From: 73-13 sp035555435
GTDB lineage: Bacteria > Actinomycetota > Actinomycetes > Actinomycetales > Microbacteriaceae
Assembly (NCBI GenBank): GCA_035555435.1
Contig: DATMGN010000030.1
Coordinates: 1-23,503 of the forward strand
Reading direction: 5' to 3'
DNA length: 23,503 bases
Part shown: positions 1 to 7,477 of the stretch, in pieces
Layout of the letters: every line of letters begins with the position of its first letter
Position numbering within the stretch: the first letter of the stretch is position 1
Notes under the pieces: model-generated
Databases searched by the model: none
What the model saw: only the letters and a program-made list of their open reading frames with translations
Told to the model about the DNA's origin: nothing
Program-made: the position numbers and the translations under genes

Positions 1-326
1 AGGAGCTTGGTGACGGAGGCGCTGGAAATGGACAGGTGCTCGGCGAGGTCGCGCGCGGTCACGTGGCGGCCCTGGTCGGCCATGATGATGGCGTAGCGCA
101 GCGCCTTCATGTCGGACTCGCCGAGGCGCATGAAGCGGCGGGACGCCTCGCTGACCCGGCGCTCGGCCTCGCGCCAGAGGAAGAGCGCGTTCATGACGCG
201 GATGGTGCCCTCGAGGTCTTCGGCGGCGATGTTCTGGTCGCCCAGCAGGCGCCCGCGAGCGTCGGCCACCCGAGGGTCGTGCATGCGCAGCGCGATCTCG
301 GGGAGCTGCTCCCGCTCATCGGACAC
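1..326 (-). CDS. MarR-family transcriptional regulator (3' end outside window)
   Basis: Reads leftward from GTG at 326-324; a TGA lies two codons upstream in frame, so the start cannot be further out, and an AGAAGG Shine-Dalgarno-like site precedes it. About 108 residues are visible. The N-terminal half is helical and charged, and is followed by a winged-helix segment (AIIMADQGRHVTARDLAEHL, then SISSASVTKLL) matching the recognition helix of MarR proteins, which bind dyad operators as dimers and usually release DNA on binding a small molecule. It is divergent from the MMPL exporter, with only 87 bp between the starts, so it probably represses itself and the exporter. The C-terminal wing and dimer helix are missing because of the window edge. 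Family call is confident; the ligand is unknown. Confidence 0.85.
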   Translation of the reverse strand, partial: MSDEREQLPEIALRMHDPRVADARGRLLGDQNIAAEDLEGTIRVMNALFLWREAERRVSEASRRFMRLGESDMKALRYAIIMADQGRHVTARDLAEHLSISSASVTKL

Positions 327-344
327 GTGTCAAAGCTACCTTCT

Positions 345-388
345 GATTAGTAGTAACATCTCTTCGATTACTAGCCTAGTTAGCAATC
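345..388. promoter_or_regulatory. Divergent MarR/MMPL promoter with candidate operator dyads
   Basis: This short AT-rich patch in a GC-rich window lies between the divergent starts. Positions 366-388 form an imperfect 23-bp dyad whose outer arms are GATTnCTAnC and GnTAGnAATC. Positions 347-356 (TTAGTAGTAA) form a smaller dyad with 8 of 10 symmetric positions. TAGCCT (372-377) and several TAnnnT-like boxes could be -10 elements in either direction. A MarR dimer bound here would cover both promoters. The dyads are seen directly; the assignment to this regulator is inference from position. Confidence 0.5.
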
Positions 389-413
389 TTGGTAGAGCAA
401 CAAGGAGCACCCC

Positions 414-2537
414 GTGAAGGTCCCCACCTGGCTTCGAGTCCTGCTGCCAGCAGTCCTCATTCTCACGTGGCTCACGGCCGCGGGCATCGGCGGCCCATAC
501 TTCGGTCGGATCGACGAGGTCTCTTCCAACGACGCGACCGCCTACCTCCCGACGAGCGCCGAGGCGACCGTCGTCCAGCAGCGCCTCGGCGAGTTCTCCG
601 GCGAAGACGTGATCCCCGCCGTCGTGCTGGTCGTCGGCGAGACCGAGCTCGACGAGACCCAGCTCGCCGACATCGACGCCCTCCGCGACGAGATCGCCGT
701 GCTCCCCGGCGTCTCCGGCGACGCGAGCCCCGCGATCCTCTCCGAGGACGGACGCGCCGCCCAGATCTTCGTGCCGCTGGACACGCGCGACTCCGTCGCC
801 GACGCCGTCGAGGAGCTCCGCGCCGGCATTGTCATGCCGCCCGGCACGACCGTCTACGTCACCGGACCGGCCGGCTTCACGGGCGACCTCGTCGCGGCGT
901 TCGCCGGCATCGACGGCATCCTGCTGCTCGTCGCGCTCGCCGCCGTCTTCCTCATCCTCGTCATCGTCTACCGCTCGCCGCTGCTGCCCGTCATCGTCCT
1001 CGCGACGAGCACCTTCGCGCTGACCGCGTCCCTCCTCACCGTCTGGTGGATGGCCAAGGCCGGCATCTTCCTCCTCAGCGGACAGACACAGGGCATCCTG
1101 TTCATCCTCGTCATCGGCGCCGCGACCGACTATTCGCTGCTCTACGTCGCGAGATACCGAGAGGCGTTGCGCACCCACGAGTCACGCTGGGCCGCGACCT
1201 TCGCCGCGCTCCGCGGCTCCTGGGAGCCCATCGTCGCCTCCGGTGGCACCGTCATTGCGGGACTCCTGTGCCTCCTCGCGAGCGACCTCGCGTCCAACCG
1301 CGTGCTCGGCCCCGTCGCCGCCGTCGGGATTGTCTTCTCGCTGCTCGCCGCCCTCACGCTCCTGCCGGCCCTGCTCTACGTGGCCGGGCGGGTCGCGTTC
1401 TGGCCGCGCAGAACGCGATTCGACCCCACCCAGTCGGTCGACGAGATCCCCACGCGGGGCATCTGGGCGACGGTCCCGCGCTTCGTGGCGCGTCGCCCCC
1501 GCACCATCTGGATCACGACCGTCGTGGTGCTCCTCGCGGCCTGCCTCGGCATGTTCCAGCTGAAGGCCGACGGCGTCGCGTCGAGCGAACTCGTGCTCGG
1601 CCAGTCCGAGGCGCGCAGCGGCCAGCAGGCGCTCGCGGAGCACTTCCCCGGCGGCTCCGGCAGCCCCGTCTACGTCGTGACGTCCCAGGATCGCCTCCAA
1701 GCGACCGCCGACGTCCTGCTCGCCGACGAGCGCATCGACGGCGTCGTCGTCATCGCCGCGGACTCGCCGAGCGGGTCCGCGCCCGTCACGGCCGACGGCG
1801 TCCAGCCGCTCGGGCCGCCCGGCACCCCGGCGCCCGCAGCGACCGTCGCCGACGGCGACGTCATGCTCCAGGCGACGCTCGTGCCCGCGCCCGACTCCGC
1901 CGAGGCGGAGCAGGTCGTCCTCGACCTGCGCGCGGAGCTCGCGGGGGAGGCGATGATCGGCGGCGTCACGGCGACCGCCGTCGACTCCGACGCGGCCTCG
2001 ATCCGTGACCGCACGCTCATCATCCCGCTCGTGCTGATCGTGATCCTGCTGATCCTCATCCTGCTGCTGCGCTCGATCGTCGCCCCGCTCATCCTGGTGG
2101 CGACGGTGGTGCTGTCCTTCGGCGCGACGTTGGGCGTCTCGGCGCTCGTCTTCAACCACATGCTCGGGCTGCCCGGCGCGGATCCGGCGGTGCCGCTGTT
2201 CGGCTTCGTCTTCCTCGTCGCGCTCGGGATCGACTACAACATCTTCCTCATGACCCGGGTGCGGGAGGAGGCGCTGCAGCACGGCGCCCGCCAGGGGATG
2301 CTGCGCGGGCTCGGGATCACCGGCGGGATCATCACGTCGGCGGGCCTCGTGCTCGCGGCGACGTTCGCGGCGCTCTCGGTCATCCCGATCCTGTTCCTGC
2401 TGCAGCTCGCGTTCATCGTCGCGTTCGGCGTGCTGCTCGACACGATCATCGTGCGCTCGCTCCTCGTGCCGGCGATCGCGCTCGACATGGGGCGCGCGAT
2501 GTGGTGGCCGTCGAAGCGGATCATGCGGGTCGGGTAG
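414..2537 (+). CDS. MMPL/RND-superfamily membrane exporter
   Basis: Starts at GTG 414, six bases after an AAGGAG ribosome site (402-407); 707 residues. It has the two-fold MMPL architecture: TM1 near residues 7-29, an extracytoplasmic domain (about 30-165), a helix bundle (about 166-330), TM7 (about 368-385), a second extracytoplasmic domain (about 390-535) and a second bundle (about 537-690). Each bundle carries the Asp-Tyr pair typical of the proton relay in MMPL proteins (D239-Y240 in GAATDYSLLYVARYRE; D607-Y608 in LGIDYNIFLMTRVREE). Such proteins use proton motive force to export lipids, siderophores or drugs. At about 700 residues it resembles the short YdfJ-type exporters rather than the large mycobacterial MmpLs. 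Its divergent MarR neighbour suggests induction by an exported or toxic compound. Substrate unknown. Confidence 0.93.
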   Translation: MKVPTWLRVLLPAVLILTWLTAAGIGGPYFGRIDEVSSNDATAYLPTSAEATVVQQRLGEFSGEDVIPAVVLVVGETELDETQLADIDALRDEIAVLPGVSGDASPAILSEDGRAAQIFVPLDTRDSVADAVEELRAGIVMPPGTTVYVTGPAGFTGDLVAAFAGIDGILLLVALAAVFLILVIVYRSPLLPVIVLATSTFALTASLLTVWWMAKAGIFLLSGQTQGILFILVIGAATDYSLLYVARYREALRTHESRWAATFAALRGSWEPIVASGGTVIAGLLCLLASDLASNRVLGPVAAVGIVFSLLAALTLLPALLYVAGRVAFWPRRTRFDPTQSVDEIPTRGIWATVPRFVARRPRTIWITTVVVLLAACLGMFQLKADGVASSELVLGQSEARSGQQALAEHFPGGSGSPVYVVTSQDRLQATADVLLADERIDGVVVIAADSPSGSAPVTADGVQPLGPPGTPAPAATVADGDVMLQATLVPAPDSAEAEQVVLDLRAELAGEAMIGGVTATAVDSDAASIRDRTLIIPLVLIVILLILILLLRSIVAPLILVATVVLSFGATLGVSALVFNHMLGLPGADPAVPLFGFVFLVALGIDYNIFLMTRVREEALQHGARQGMLRGLGITGGIITSAGLVLAATFAALSVIPILFLLQLAFIVAFGVLLDTIIVRSLLVPAIALDMGRAMWWPSKRIMRVG

Positions 2538-2717
2538 ACTGGGTTCACTCGCAGCGCGATTTCCGCGCCGCAAGCGTCGTAGAACGCTCCCTCGCCGTGC
2601 GCGCCCCGCGCAGCATGGCTGACATCTTCTCCGGCGAACGATCGTGCCGCTCGGCGCGTTCGCCCACCGAACCCTCTGCCGCCGCGTGCCCGCGGCCCGG
2701 CAGCAATAAGGACTCCC

Positions 2718-4082
2718 ATGACTACGCACCAGCCCGATTTCACCGATCTCGGGGTCCCCTTCCCGCTCGTGGAGGCGCTGACCCGCGCCGGCAAGACGAG
2801 CGCGTTCCCCATCCAGGCCGACACGCTGCCCGACACGCTCGCGGGCCGCGACGTGCTCGGCCGCGGCCGCACCGGCTCGGGCAAGACGCTCGCGTTCTCC
2901 ATCCCCATGGTCGCCCGGCTCGGCACCCGCCTCGCCGGCGGTGCCGCCCGACCGCGACGCCCGCTCGGGCTCGTGCTCGCGCCGACCCGTGAGCTCGCGA
3001 CCCAGATCGACGCCGTCATCGCGCCGCTCGCCAAGGCCTACGGTCTGACGACCGCGACGATCTTCGGCGGCGTCTCGCAGACCCGCCAGGTCGCGGCGCT
3101 GGGCGCGGGCGTCGACATCATCGTCGCCTGCCCCGGTCGCCTCGAGGACCTCATGAAGCAGGGGCACGTGCACCTCGACGCCGTCGAGATCACCGTGCTC
3201 GACGAGGCCGACCACATGGCCGACCTCGGCTTCCTGCCCGGCGTGACCCGCATCATGTCGGCAACGCCCCAGGACGGCCAGCGCCTGCTCTTCAGCGCGA
3301 CGCTCGACAACGGCGTGGACAAGCTCGTCAAGCGCTTCCTCCACGACCCGCGCCTCCACGAGGTCGACGAGATCGACGCCCCGCCGGTCGCGATGACGCA
3401 CCACGTCTTCACCGCCGTCGACTCGGGTGTGAAGAAGCAGATCGTGCGCGCGCTCGCCTCCGGCACCGGCCGACGCATCCTCTTCATGCGCACCAAGCAC
3501 ACGGCGAAGCGGCTAGCCAAGGATCTGACCGCGTCCGGCATCCCCGCGGTCGACCTCCACGGCAACCTGAGCCAGGGCCAGCGCGACCGCAACCTCGCGG
3601 CCTTCGCCGACGGCTCCGTGCGCGTCCTCGTCGCGACCGACGTCGCCGCGCGCGGCGTCCACGTCGACGACGTCGAGCTCGTCATCCACGTCGACCCGCC
3701 GACCGAGCACAAGGCGTACCTGCATCGTTCCGGTCGCACCGCGCGCGCCGGGGCGGCCGGCGACGTCGTGACGCTCGTGCTCCCGGAGCAGGAACGCGAC
3801 GTCGCGAGCATGATGCGCAAGGCCGGCATCCACGCGCAGCCGCAGCGCGTCACCCCGACCGCCGAGCCCGTCGCGGCGCTCGTCGGCGAGGTCGCCGCGT
3901 ACGTCGCGCCGGCCGCTACGGCGACCGCGCCGTCCCAGCAGCGCTCGACGCCGCGCGGCGCGCCGCGGGCGAAGACGCAGGAGGGGAGTGGCTCCGCGTC
4001 CGCTCGCGGTACCCGGCGACCGCGCCGCGGAGGCGGCGGACGCTCGCGCACGGGGCAGACGTGGAGCACGTCGAGCCGTTGA
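2718..4082 (+). CDS. DEAD-box ATP-dependent RNA helicase
   Basis: Starts at ATG 2718, five bases after AAGGA (2708-2712); 454 residues. The full motif set is present: Q-motif region (about 28-40), Walker A RTGSGKT (51-57), PTRELATQ (motif Ia, 89-96), CPGRLEDL (Ib, 138-145; Cys replaces the usual Thr), DEAD (162-165), SAT (193-195), ATDVAARG (motif V, 306-313) and HRSGRTARAG (motif VI, 336-345). The tail after about residue 395 is low-complexity and rich in Arg, Gly, Ser and Thr, typical of RhlE/CshA-like bacterial helicases and likely to bind RNA non-specifically. The expected role is ATP-driven unwinding of RNA in ribosome assembly, decay or cold adaptation. The 180-bp gap upstream suggests its own promoter and a long 5' leader, in which I see only weak 5-bp hairpins (2554-2568, 2573-2588). 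Confidence 0.95.
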   Translation: MTTHQPDFTDLGVPFPLVEALTRAGKTSAFPIQADTLPDTLAGRDVLGRGRTGSGKTLAFSIPMVARLGTRLAGGAARPRRPLGLVLAPTRELATQIDAVIAPLAKAYGLTTATIFGGVSQTRQVAALGAGVDIIVACPGRLEDLMKQGHVHLDAVEITVLDEADHMADLGFLPGVTRIMSATPQDGQRLLFSATLDNGVDKLVKRFLHDPRLHEVDEIDAPPVAMTHHVFTAVDSGVKKQIVRALASGTGRRILFMRTKHTAKRLAKDLTASGIPAVDLHGNLSQGQRDRNLAAFADGSVRVLVATDVAARGVHVDDVELVIHVDPPTEHKAYLHRSGRTARAGAAGDVVTLVLPEQERDVASMMRKAGIHAQPQRVTPTAEPVAALVGEVAAYVAPAATATAPSQQRSTPRGAPRAKTQEGSGSASARGTRRPRRGGGGRSRTGQTWSTSSR

Positions 4083-4098
4083 GCTGACAGGCCTCGGT

Positions 4099-4146
4099 CT
4101 CGCGCCGCGAAGCCCTCCTGGCCTCGCGCCGCGAAGCCCCCCTGGC
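4099..4146. repeat. 24-bp tandem direct repeat, two copies
   Basis: Copies at 4099-4122 and 4123-4146 differ at one position (T or C in the run after GAAGCCC). Each copy contains the perfect 11-bp dyad TCGCGCCGCGA. The repeat begins 16 bp after the helicase stop codon. It may be a slippage duplication or a paired protein- or RNA-structure site; there is no U-tract to make it an ordinary intrinsic terminator. Confidence 0.8.
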
Positions 4147-4217
4147 CTCCCACCCAAGATCCGCAGAAGTCCCTACGGCGCGGCGTCCCCGCTGACCACT
4201 AGCGTTAGTCCCGCACC

Positions 4218-4252
4218 GCGGGGCATCGGTCCCCGCAGATGCACGAGGGGAC
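4218..4252 (+). promoter_or_regulatory. Two mutually exclusive hairpins over the ribosome site of the DoxX-AttH gene
   Basis: GCGGGG (4218-4223) can pair with CCCCGC (4231-4236) around a 7-base loop. Alternatively GTCCCC (4229-4234) can pair with GGGGAC (4247-4252) around a 12-base loop. The two pairings share 4231-4234 and cannot coexist. The second would bury GAGGGGA (4245-4251), the ribosome site five bases before the GTG at 4257. This is the geometry of a translational on/off switch, but no ligand-binding domain is recognisable and GC-rich DNA makes chance pairing common. Confidence 0.3.
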
Positions 4253-4256
4253 TGTC

Positions 4257-5969
4257 GTGGAGATCGCACTCTGGATCGTCGGCGGGCTGACCGCCCTGCT
4301 GTTCTTCGTCGCGGGAGCGATGAAGATCGTCGTGCCGCGGCCGCGGCTCGCGCGCATCGGACTCGGCTGGGTGACCCGCTTCCGCACGTGGCAGGTCAAG
4401 GTCATCGGCGTGCTCGAGGTGCTCGGCGCCGTGGGCATCGCGGTCGGCCTGTTCGCCCAGGACCAGTACGCCGTGCTCGCCTGGTGGCTCATCTCGACGG
4501 CCGCGGTCGGGCTCGTCATCATCATGATCGGCGCGATCGTCTCGCACGCGCGTCACCGTGAGGCGTTCGTGCCGCCGCTCGTGCCGGGCGTGCTCGCCGC
4601 GACGGCGGCGGTCCTCGCCGCGCTCCTCGCGACGAACTGGCCCGGCGGCGTCCCCGCGCCCAGCATGGCCGTCCCGGACAACCCCATCTGGAAGGGCGAC
4701 ACCATGCCCGACCCGGTGCCCGAGGAGAACGTCGTCCTCGCGCTCCCGAAGGACATGTACCGGCACAACGGCGCCCCGACCGAGTGGTGGTGGCACATCG
4801 GCACGCTGCGCGCCGGCGACCGCGTCTTCGGCTTCGAGATCAACGCGGCGTCGTTCATCGGCCAGGGCTTCGCGATGACCCAGGTCTCGCTGAGCGACGT
4901 CGACAGCGAGTCGCACTACCAGCGCACCCAGGTCTACCTGCCGAAGCCGATCGGCTCGTTCGACGTGTCGAAGTGGGCGGAGGGCGACCCGTCGAAGGAC
5001 TGGTACGCGCAGCTCGGCGACCCGAGCTGGGTTGTCGGCGGCTTCTCCGTCACGGACCCCGGCTCCGGCTACACCTCCATCCCGGAGGTTCGGATCGAGG
5101 GCGACGGCTCCGGCGCGGCGGCGATCGCCGTCCCCGACGCGGACGGCTCGATCGGTCAGATCGCGCTGGTGAGCGCGGGGAGCGGCTACACCGAGACCCC
5201 GACCGTGACGATCGTCGGGGGCGGAGGCAGCGGCGCGACCGCGGTCGCGGTGCGCAACTCGGTCGTGATGACGGCCCCGCAGGCGGACCCGTCGCAGGAC
5301 ATCCGCGTCCAGGTCACGCTCATCGACGACAAGACGCTGACGCCGGTCGACTTCGACCTGACGTTCTCCCAGCAGGGCCGACCGTTCTACGTATTCGGGA
5401 CCGGCATCGAGCCGAGCGCGACGGTGCAGAGCCTCGCGAAGGACAACTACTACTTCTCCTTCACCCGGCTCGCCGCGAGCGGCACGGTCACGATCGACGG
5501 CAAGGCGTACGAGGTGAGCGGCACGACGTGGATGGATCACGAGTACGGCTACTTCGGCGACGGATCGACCGACGGGCGCGTGCGCTGGCTGCTGCAGGAC
5601 ATGCAGCTCGACAACGGCTACACGATCTCGAACGCCGGCATCATCGGCCCCGGGTTCAAGCCGGAGATCGGCGTGGCCGTCGACGCGTTCGCGACGCTGC
5701 AGGACGCGGAGGGGAACATCTACTACGTGGCGAGCACCGTCACGCCGGTGGGCGAGCTCTGGACGAGTCCCGAGACGGGGGTCGCGTACGCGCAGGAGTT
5801 CCGCGTGCAGATCCCGTCGTTCGACGCCGACATCGTCGTGTCGACCCGCGTGCAGGACCAGGAGTTCGTGCTCCCGGCCGCCTCCATCTACGAGGGCACC
5901 GCGAATCCGGTCGGCACCATGCTCGGCAAGAAGGTGAAGGGCGACGCCTGGATCGAGCAGGCGTTCTGA
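4257..5969 (+). CDS. Membrane-anchored DoxX-like / CrtC-AttH lipocalin-like fusion with GSGYT-repeat insert
   Basis: I chose GTG 4257 (570 residues) because GAGGGGA sits five bases before it; an in-frame ATG at 4239 would add six residues without a site. Residues 1-128 form four hydrophobic helices of the DoxX_2 type (GVLEVLGAVGIAVGL at 51-65). A Pro-rich linker leads into a CrtC/AttH-type beta domain, recognisable from TEWWWHIGTL (175-184) and the later TWMDHEYGY (424-432); relatives include carotenoid 1,2-hydratases and AttH proteins of unclear function. Residues about 265-332 interrupt this domain with two glycine-rich repeats (GSGYTSIPEVRI, GSGYTETPTVTI), each followed by a GSGA run. The beta domain probably faces the outside of the cell, tethered by the helices. 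No pathway genes are adjacent, so enzyme activity cannot be assumed. Confidence 0.8.
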   Translation: MEIALWIVGGLTALLFFVAGAMKIVVPRPRLARIGLGWVTRFRTWQVKVIGVLEVLGAVGIAVGLFAQDQYAVLAWWLISTAAVGLVIIMIGAIVSHARHREAFVPPLVPGVLAATAAVLAALLATNWPGGVPAPSMAVPDNPIWKGDTMPDPVPEENVVLALPKDMYRHNGAPTEWWWHIGTLRAGDRVFGFEINAASFIGQGFAMTQVSLSDVDSESHYQRTQVYLPKPIGSFDVSKWAEGDPSKDWYAQLGDPSWVVGGFSVTDPGSGYTSIPEVRIEGDGSGAAAIAVPDADGSIGQIALVSAGSGYTETPTVTIVGGGGSGATAVAVRNSVVMTAPQADPSQDIRVQVTLIDDKTLTPVDFDLTFSQQGRPFYVFGTGIEPSATVQSLAKDNYYFSFTRLAASGTVTIDGKAYEVSGTTWMDHEYGYFGDGSTDGRVRWLLQDMQLDNGYTISNAGIIGPGFKPEIGVAVDAFATLQDAEGNIYYVASTVTPVGELWTSPETGVAYAQEFRVQIPSFDADIVVSTRVQDQEFVLPAASIYEGTANPVGTMLGKKVKGDAWIEQAF

Positions 5970-6051
5970 GACAAGGGCCCTTCGCGAGGTTCTCCCGCAG
6001 TTCGTCGGCGTTCTGGCGAATGCCATAGGCGGGCGGTCGCGATCTCCGCGG

Positions 6052-6085
6052 CCACGGCCACGGCGGTCTCCGCCCGCGGCCGTGG
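6052..6085 (+). terminator. Possible GC-rich terminator after the DoxX-AttH gene
   Basis: CCACGGCC (6052-6059) pairs perfectly with GGCCGTGG (6078-6085). The enclosed bases hold a second hairpin, GGCGG (6062-6066) with CCGCC (6070-6074). It lies 83 bp after the stop codon. There is no U-run, which is common for terminators in high-GC actinobacteria but weakens the call. Confidence 0.45.
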
Positions 6086-6131
6086 GATTCCCGAGAGTCG
6101 AAGTCGACCCGCGGTGCCCGAGCCGAGCCGA

Positions 6132-6171
6132 TAGCCTTCCAGCGTGACGACTAGCCTTCCAGCGTGACGAC
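6132..6171 (+). repeat. Perfect 20-bp tandem duplication across the acetolactate decarboxylase start
   Basis: Positions 6132-6151 and 6152-6171 are identical and immediately adjacent. The unit contains TAGCCT, six bases, then GTG, so both the probable -10 box and the initiation codon are duplicated. The first GTG (6144) opens a seven-codon ORF whose TGA (6165-6167) overlaps the second GTG (6164). Confidence 0.95.
6152..6163 (+). promoter_or_regulatory. Probable leaderless-type -10 element for acetolactate decarboxylase
   Basis: TAGCCT (6152-6157) matches the actinobacterial TAnnnT -10 pattern and ends six bases before GTG 6164, so transcription would begin at or next to the start codon. No Shine-Dalgarno sequence is present. 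An identical box at 6132-6137 stands in the same relation to GTG 6144. No convincing -35 was seen. Confidence 0.5.
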
Positions 6172-6904
6172 TGCGCGGCTCGCCCCCGGCGAGGCCGTCG
6201 CGCAGTTCGCCGTGCTCGACGCCCTACTGGCGGGAGCGTACGAGTCCGGGATCACGGTCTCGGACGTCCGTGCCCTCGGTGATCTCGGTCTCGGCTGCTG
6301 CGACCGCCTCGGCGGAGAGGTGGTGATCCTCGATGGGGAGGCCTTCGAGTGCACGCCCGACGGTCGCGTCTCCCGGATGACGAACGAGGAGATCCTTCCG
6401 TTCGCCGTCTGCTGCCGCTTTCCCGCGGCCGCGTCGCAGCCGATCGCGGACGCCGATCTCCCACTGCTCGCCGAGCGCATCGAGGGCGACCTCGTGAGCC
6501 GGAATCTCTTCCACGCCGTGCGCGTCGACGGCGTGTTCGCATCGGTGAGGGTCCGCGTGACGCCCCGCCAGCACCGCCCCCTGCCTCCTCTCCCCGAGGT
6601 CGCGCGAGAGCAGATCGAGACGGTGATCCCCGATGCCCGCGGCACGCTGATCGGATTCTGGACCCCCGCGATCTATCAGGGCATCGCGGTCGCGGGTCTG
6701 CATCTCCACTTCCTCGCCGATGACCGCACCGCCGGCGGGCACGTCCTCGACGTGTCGATCCGGTCGGCGGAGCTCCGCCTCGCCGCGTACGCTGGGTTCG
6801 ACCTGCGGCTGCCCACCGACGAGCTCTTCTTGCGGACCGAGCTCACCCACGATGACGACCATCGGATCGCCGCCGCCGAAGGCGGGGCGGCCCGATCCGG
6901 GTGA
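6164..6904 (+). CDS. budA: Alpha-acetolactate decarboxylase
   Basis: 246 residues from GTG 6164. It converts (S)-2-acetolactate to (R)-acetoin and CO2 (EC 4.1.1.5), a branch that diverts pyruvate to acetoin/butanediol or removes surplus acetolactate. The family hallmark GLHLHFLADDRTAGGH (178-193) supplies the three zinc-ligand histidines H180, H182 and H193. The N-terminal substrate-binding part is also recognisable: ALGDLGLGCCDRLGGEVVILDG (37-58), with Glu52 and nearby residues at the expected place. Length fits the family (about 235-260). No acetolactate synthase or acetoin reductase is adjacent, so it is transcribed alone; its 3' end converges on the FMN reductase gene with 23 bp between. 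It appears to be translated from a leaderless message. Confidence 0.95.
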   Translation: MTTARLAPGEAVAQFAVLDALLAGAYESGITVSDVRALGDLGLGCCDRLGGEVVILDGEAFECTPDGRVSRMTNEEILPFAVCCRFPAAASQPIADADLPLLAERIEGDLVSRNLFHAVRVDGVFASVRVRVTPRQHRPLPPLPEVAREQIETVIPDARGTLIGFWTPAIYQGIAVAGLHLHFLADDRTAGGHVLDVSIRSAELRLAAYAGFDLRLPTDELFLRTELTHDDDHRIAAAEGGAARSG

Positions 6905-6927
6905 CCGATCGAAGGCGAATGATCTGT

Positions 6928-7413
6928 TCAGGCCCAGAGCTTGGACAGCACGGGAACCCAGCGCTCCGCCCAGGCTTCGAGCACGCCGTCGTCCTCGAAG
7001 CTGCGGTCGATGAGATGGAGGGCCGGCGCGGGCGTCGCGCCGAGCTCGGCGAGCACGGGCTTGAGGGTGTACTCGGCGGCGAGGGTGTGGATCGGCGCGG
7101 CGCTCAGCATGAGGGGCAGTCCCACGACCCCCTGCAGCCCGATCGAGCCGGCGAACTGGTCCAGGAACAGTTTGAGCAATCCCGTGTAGGTCGCCTTGTA
7201 GGTCGGGCTCGCGAATACCGCCAGCTGGGTGTCCTGCACGGTCTGCACGGCCGCGGCGACCGCGGGATCGCCCCAGCCCAGCAGCGCGGGACCGAGGTCG
7301 GCGAGCTCGATCACTGCCGTCTGGTCCGGGGCGAACGCTGCGAGGAGGCGCTCGCCCGCTTCCCGCGTCCGCGATCCTGATTTCGCGTTCCCGACCACCA
7401 ATGCGGCGTGCAT
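6928..7413 (-). CDS. NADPH-dependent FMN reductase (SsuE/MsuE-like)
   Basis: 161 residues starting at ATG 7413-7411, preceded by GGAAGGAG; the longer open frame upstream is ignored because this start has the ribosome site and the conserved N terminus. VVGNAKSGSRT (6-16) is the flavodoxin-fold FMN-phosphate loop, and FASPTYKATYTGLLKLFLDQ (67-86) is the segment typical of SsuE/MsuE reductases. These enzymes make free FMNH2 for two-component monooxygenases such as SsuD. It is the last gene of the 13-gene leftward block that contains two LLM monooxygenases, which it probably serves. Slightly short compared with SsuE (about 190). A role as a general quinone/azo reductase is possible. Confidence 0.88.
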   Translation of the reverse strand: MHAALVVGNAKSGSRTREAGERLLAAFAPDQTAVIELADLGPALLGWGDPAVAAAVQTVQDTQLAVFASPTYKATYTGLLKLFLDQFAGSIGLQGVVGLPLMLSAAPIHTLAAEYTLKPVLAELGATPAPALHLIDRSFEDDGVLEAWAERWVPVLSKLWA

Positions 7414-7477
7414 ATGAAGCTCCTTCCAGTCGATTCTGCGCTTGCGGACGAGATCGCCGGGGCCCGGCCGCGGCGCG

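Noticed and set aside
1182..3500. A 772-codon minus-strand open frame opposite the MMPL exporter and helicase genes
   Set aside because: Low-complexity Arg/Asp/Glu/His content, no motif, and it spans two real genes and their gap on the other strand.
4173..6026. A 617-codon minus-strand open frame opposite the DoxX-AttH gene
   Set aside because: Same shadow composition; the plus strand has recognisable domains and a ribosome site.
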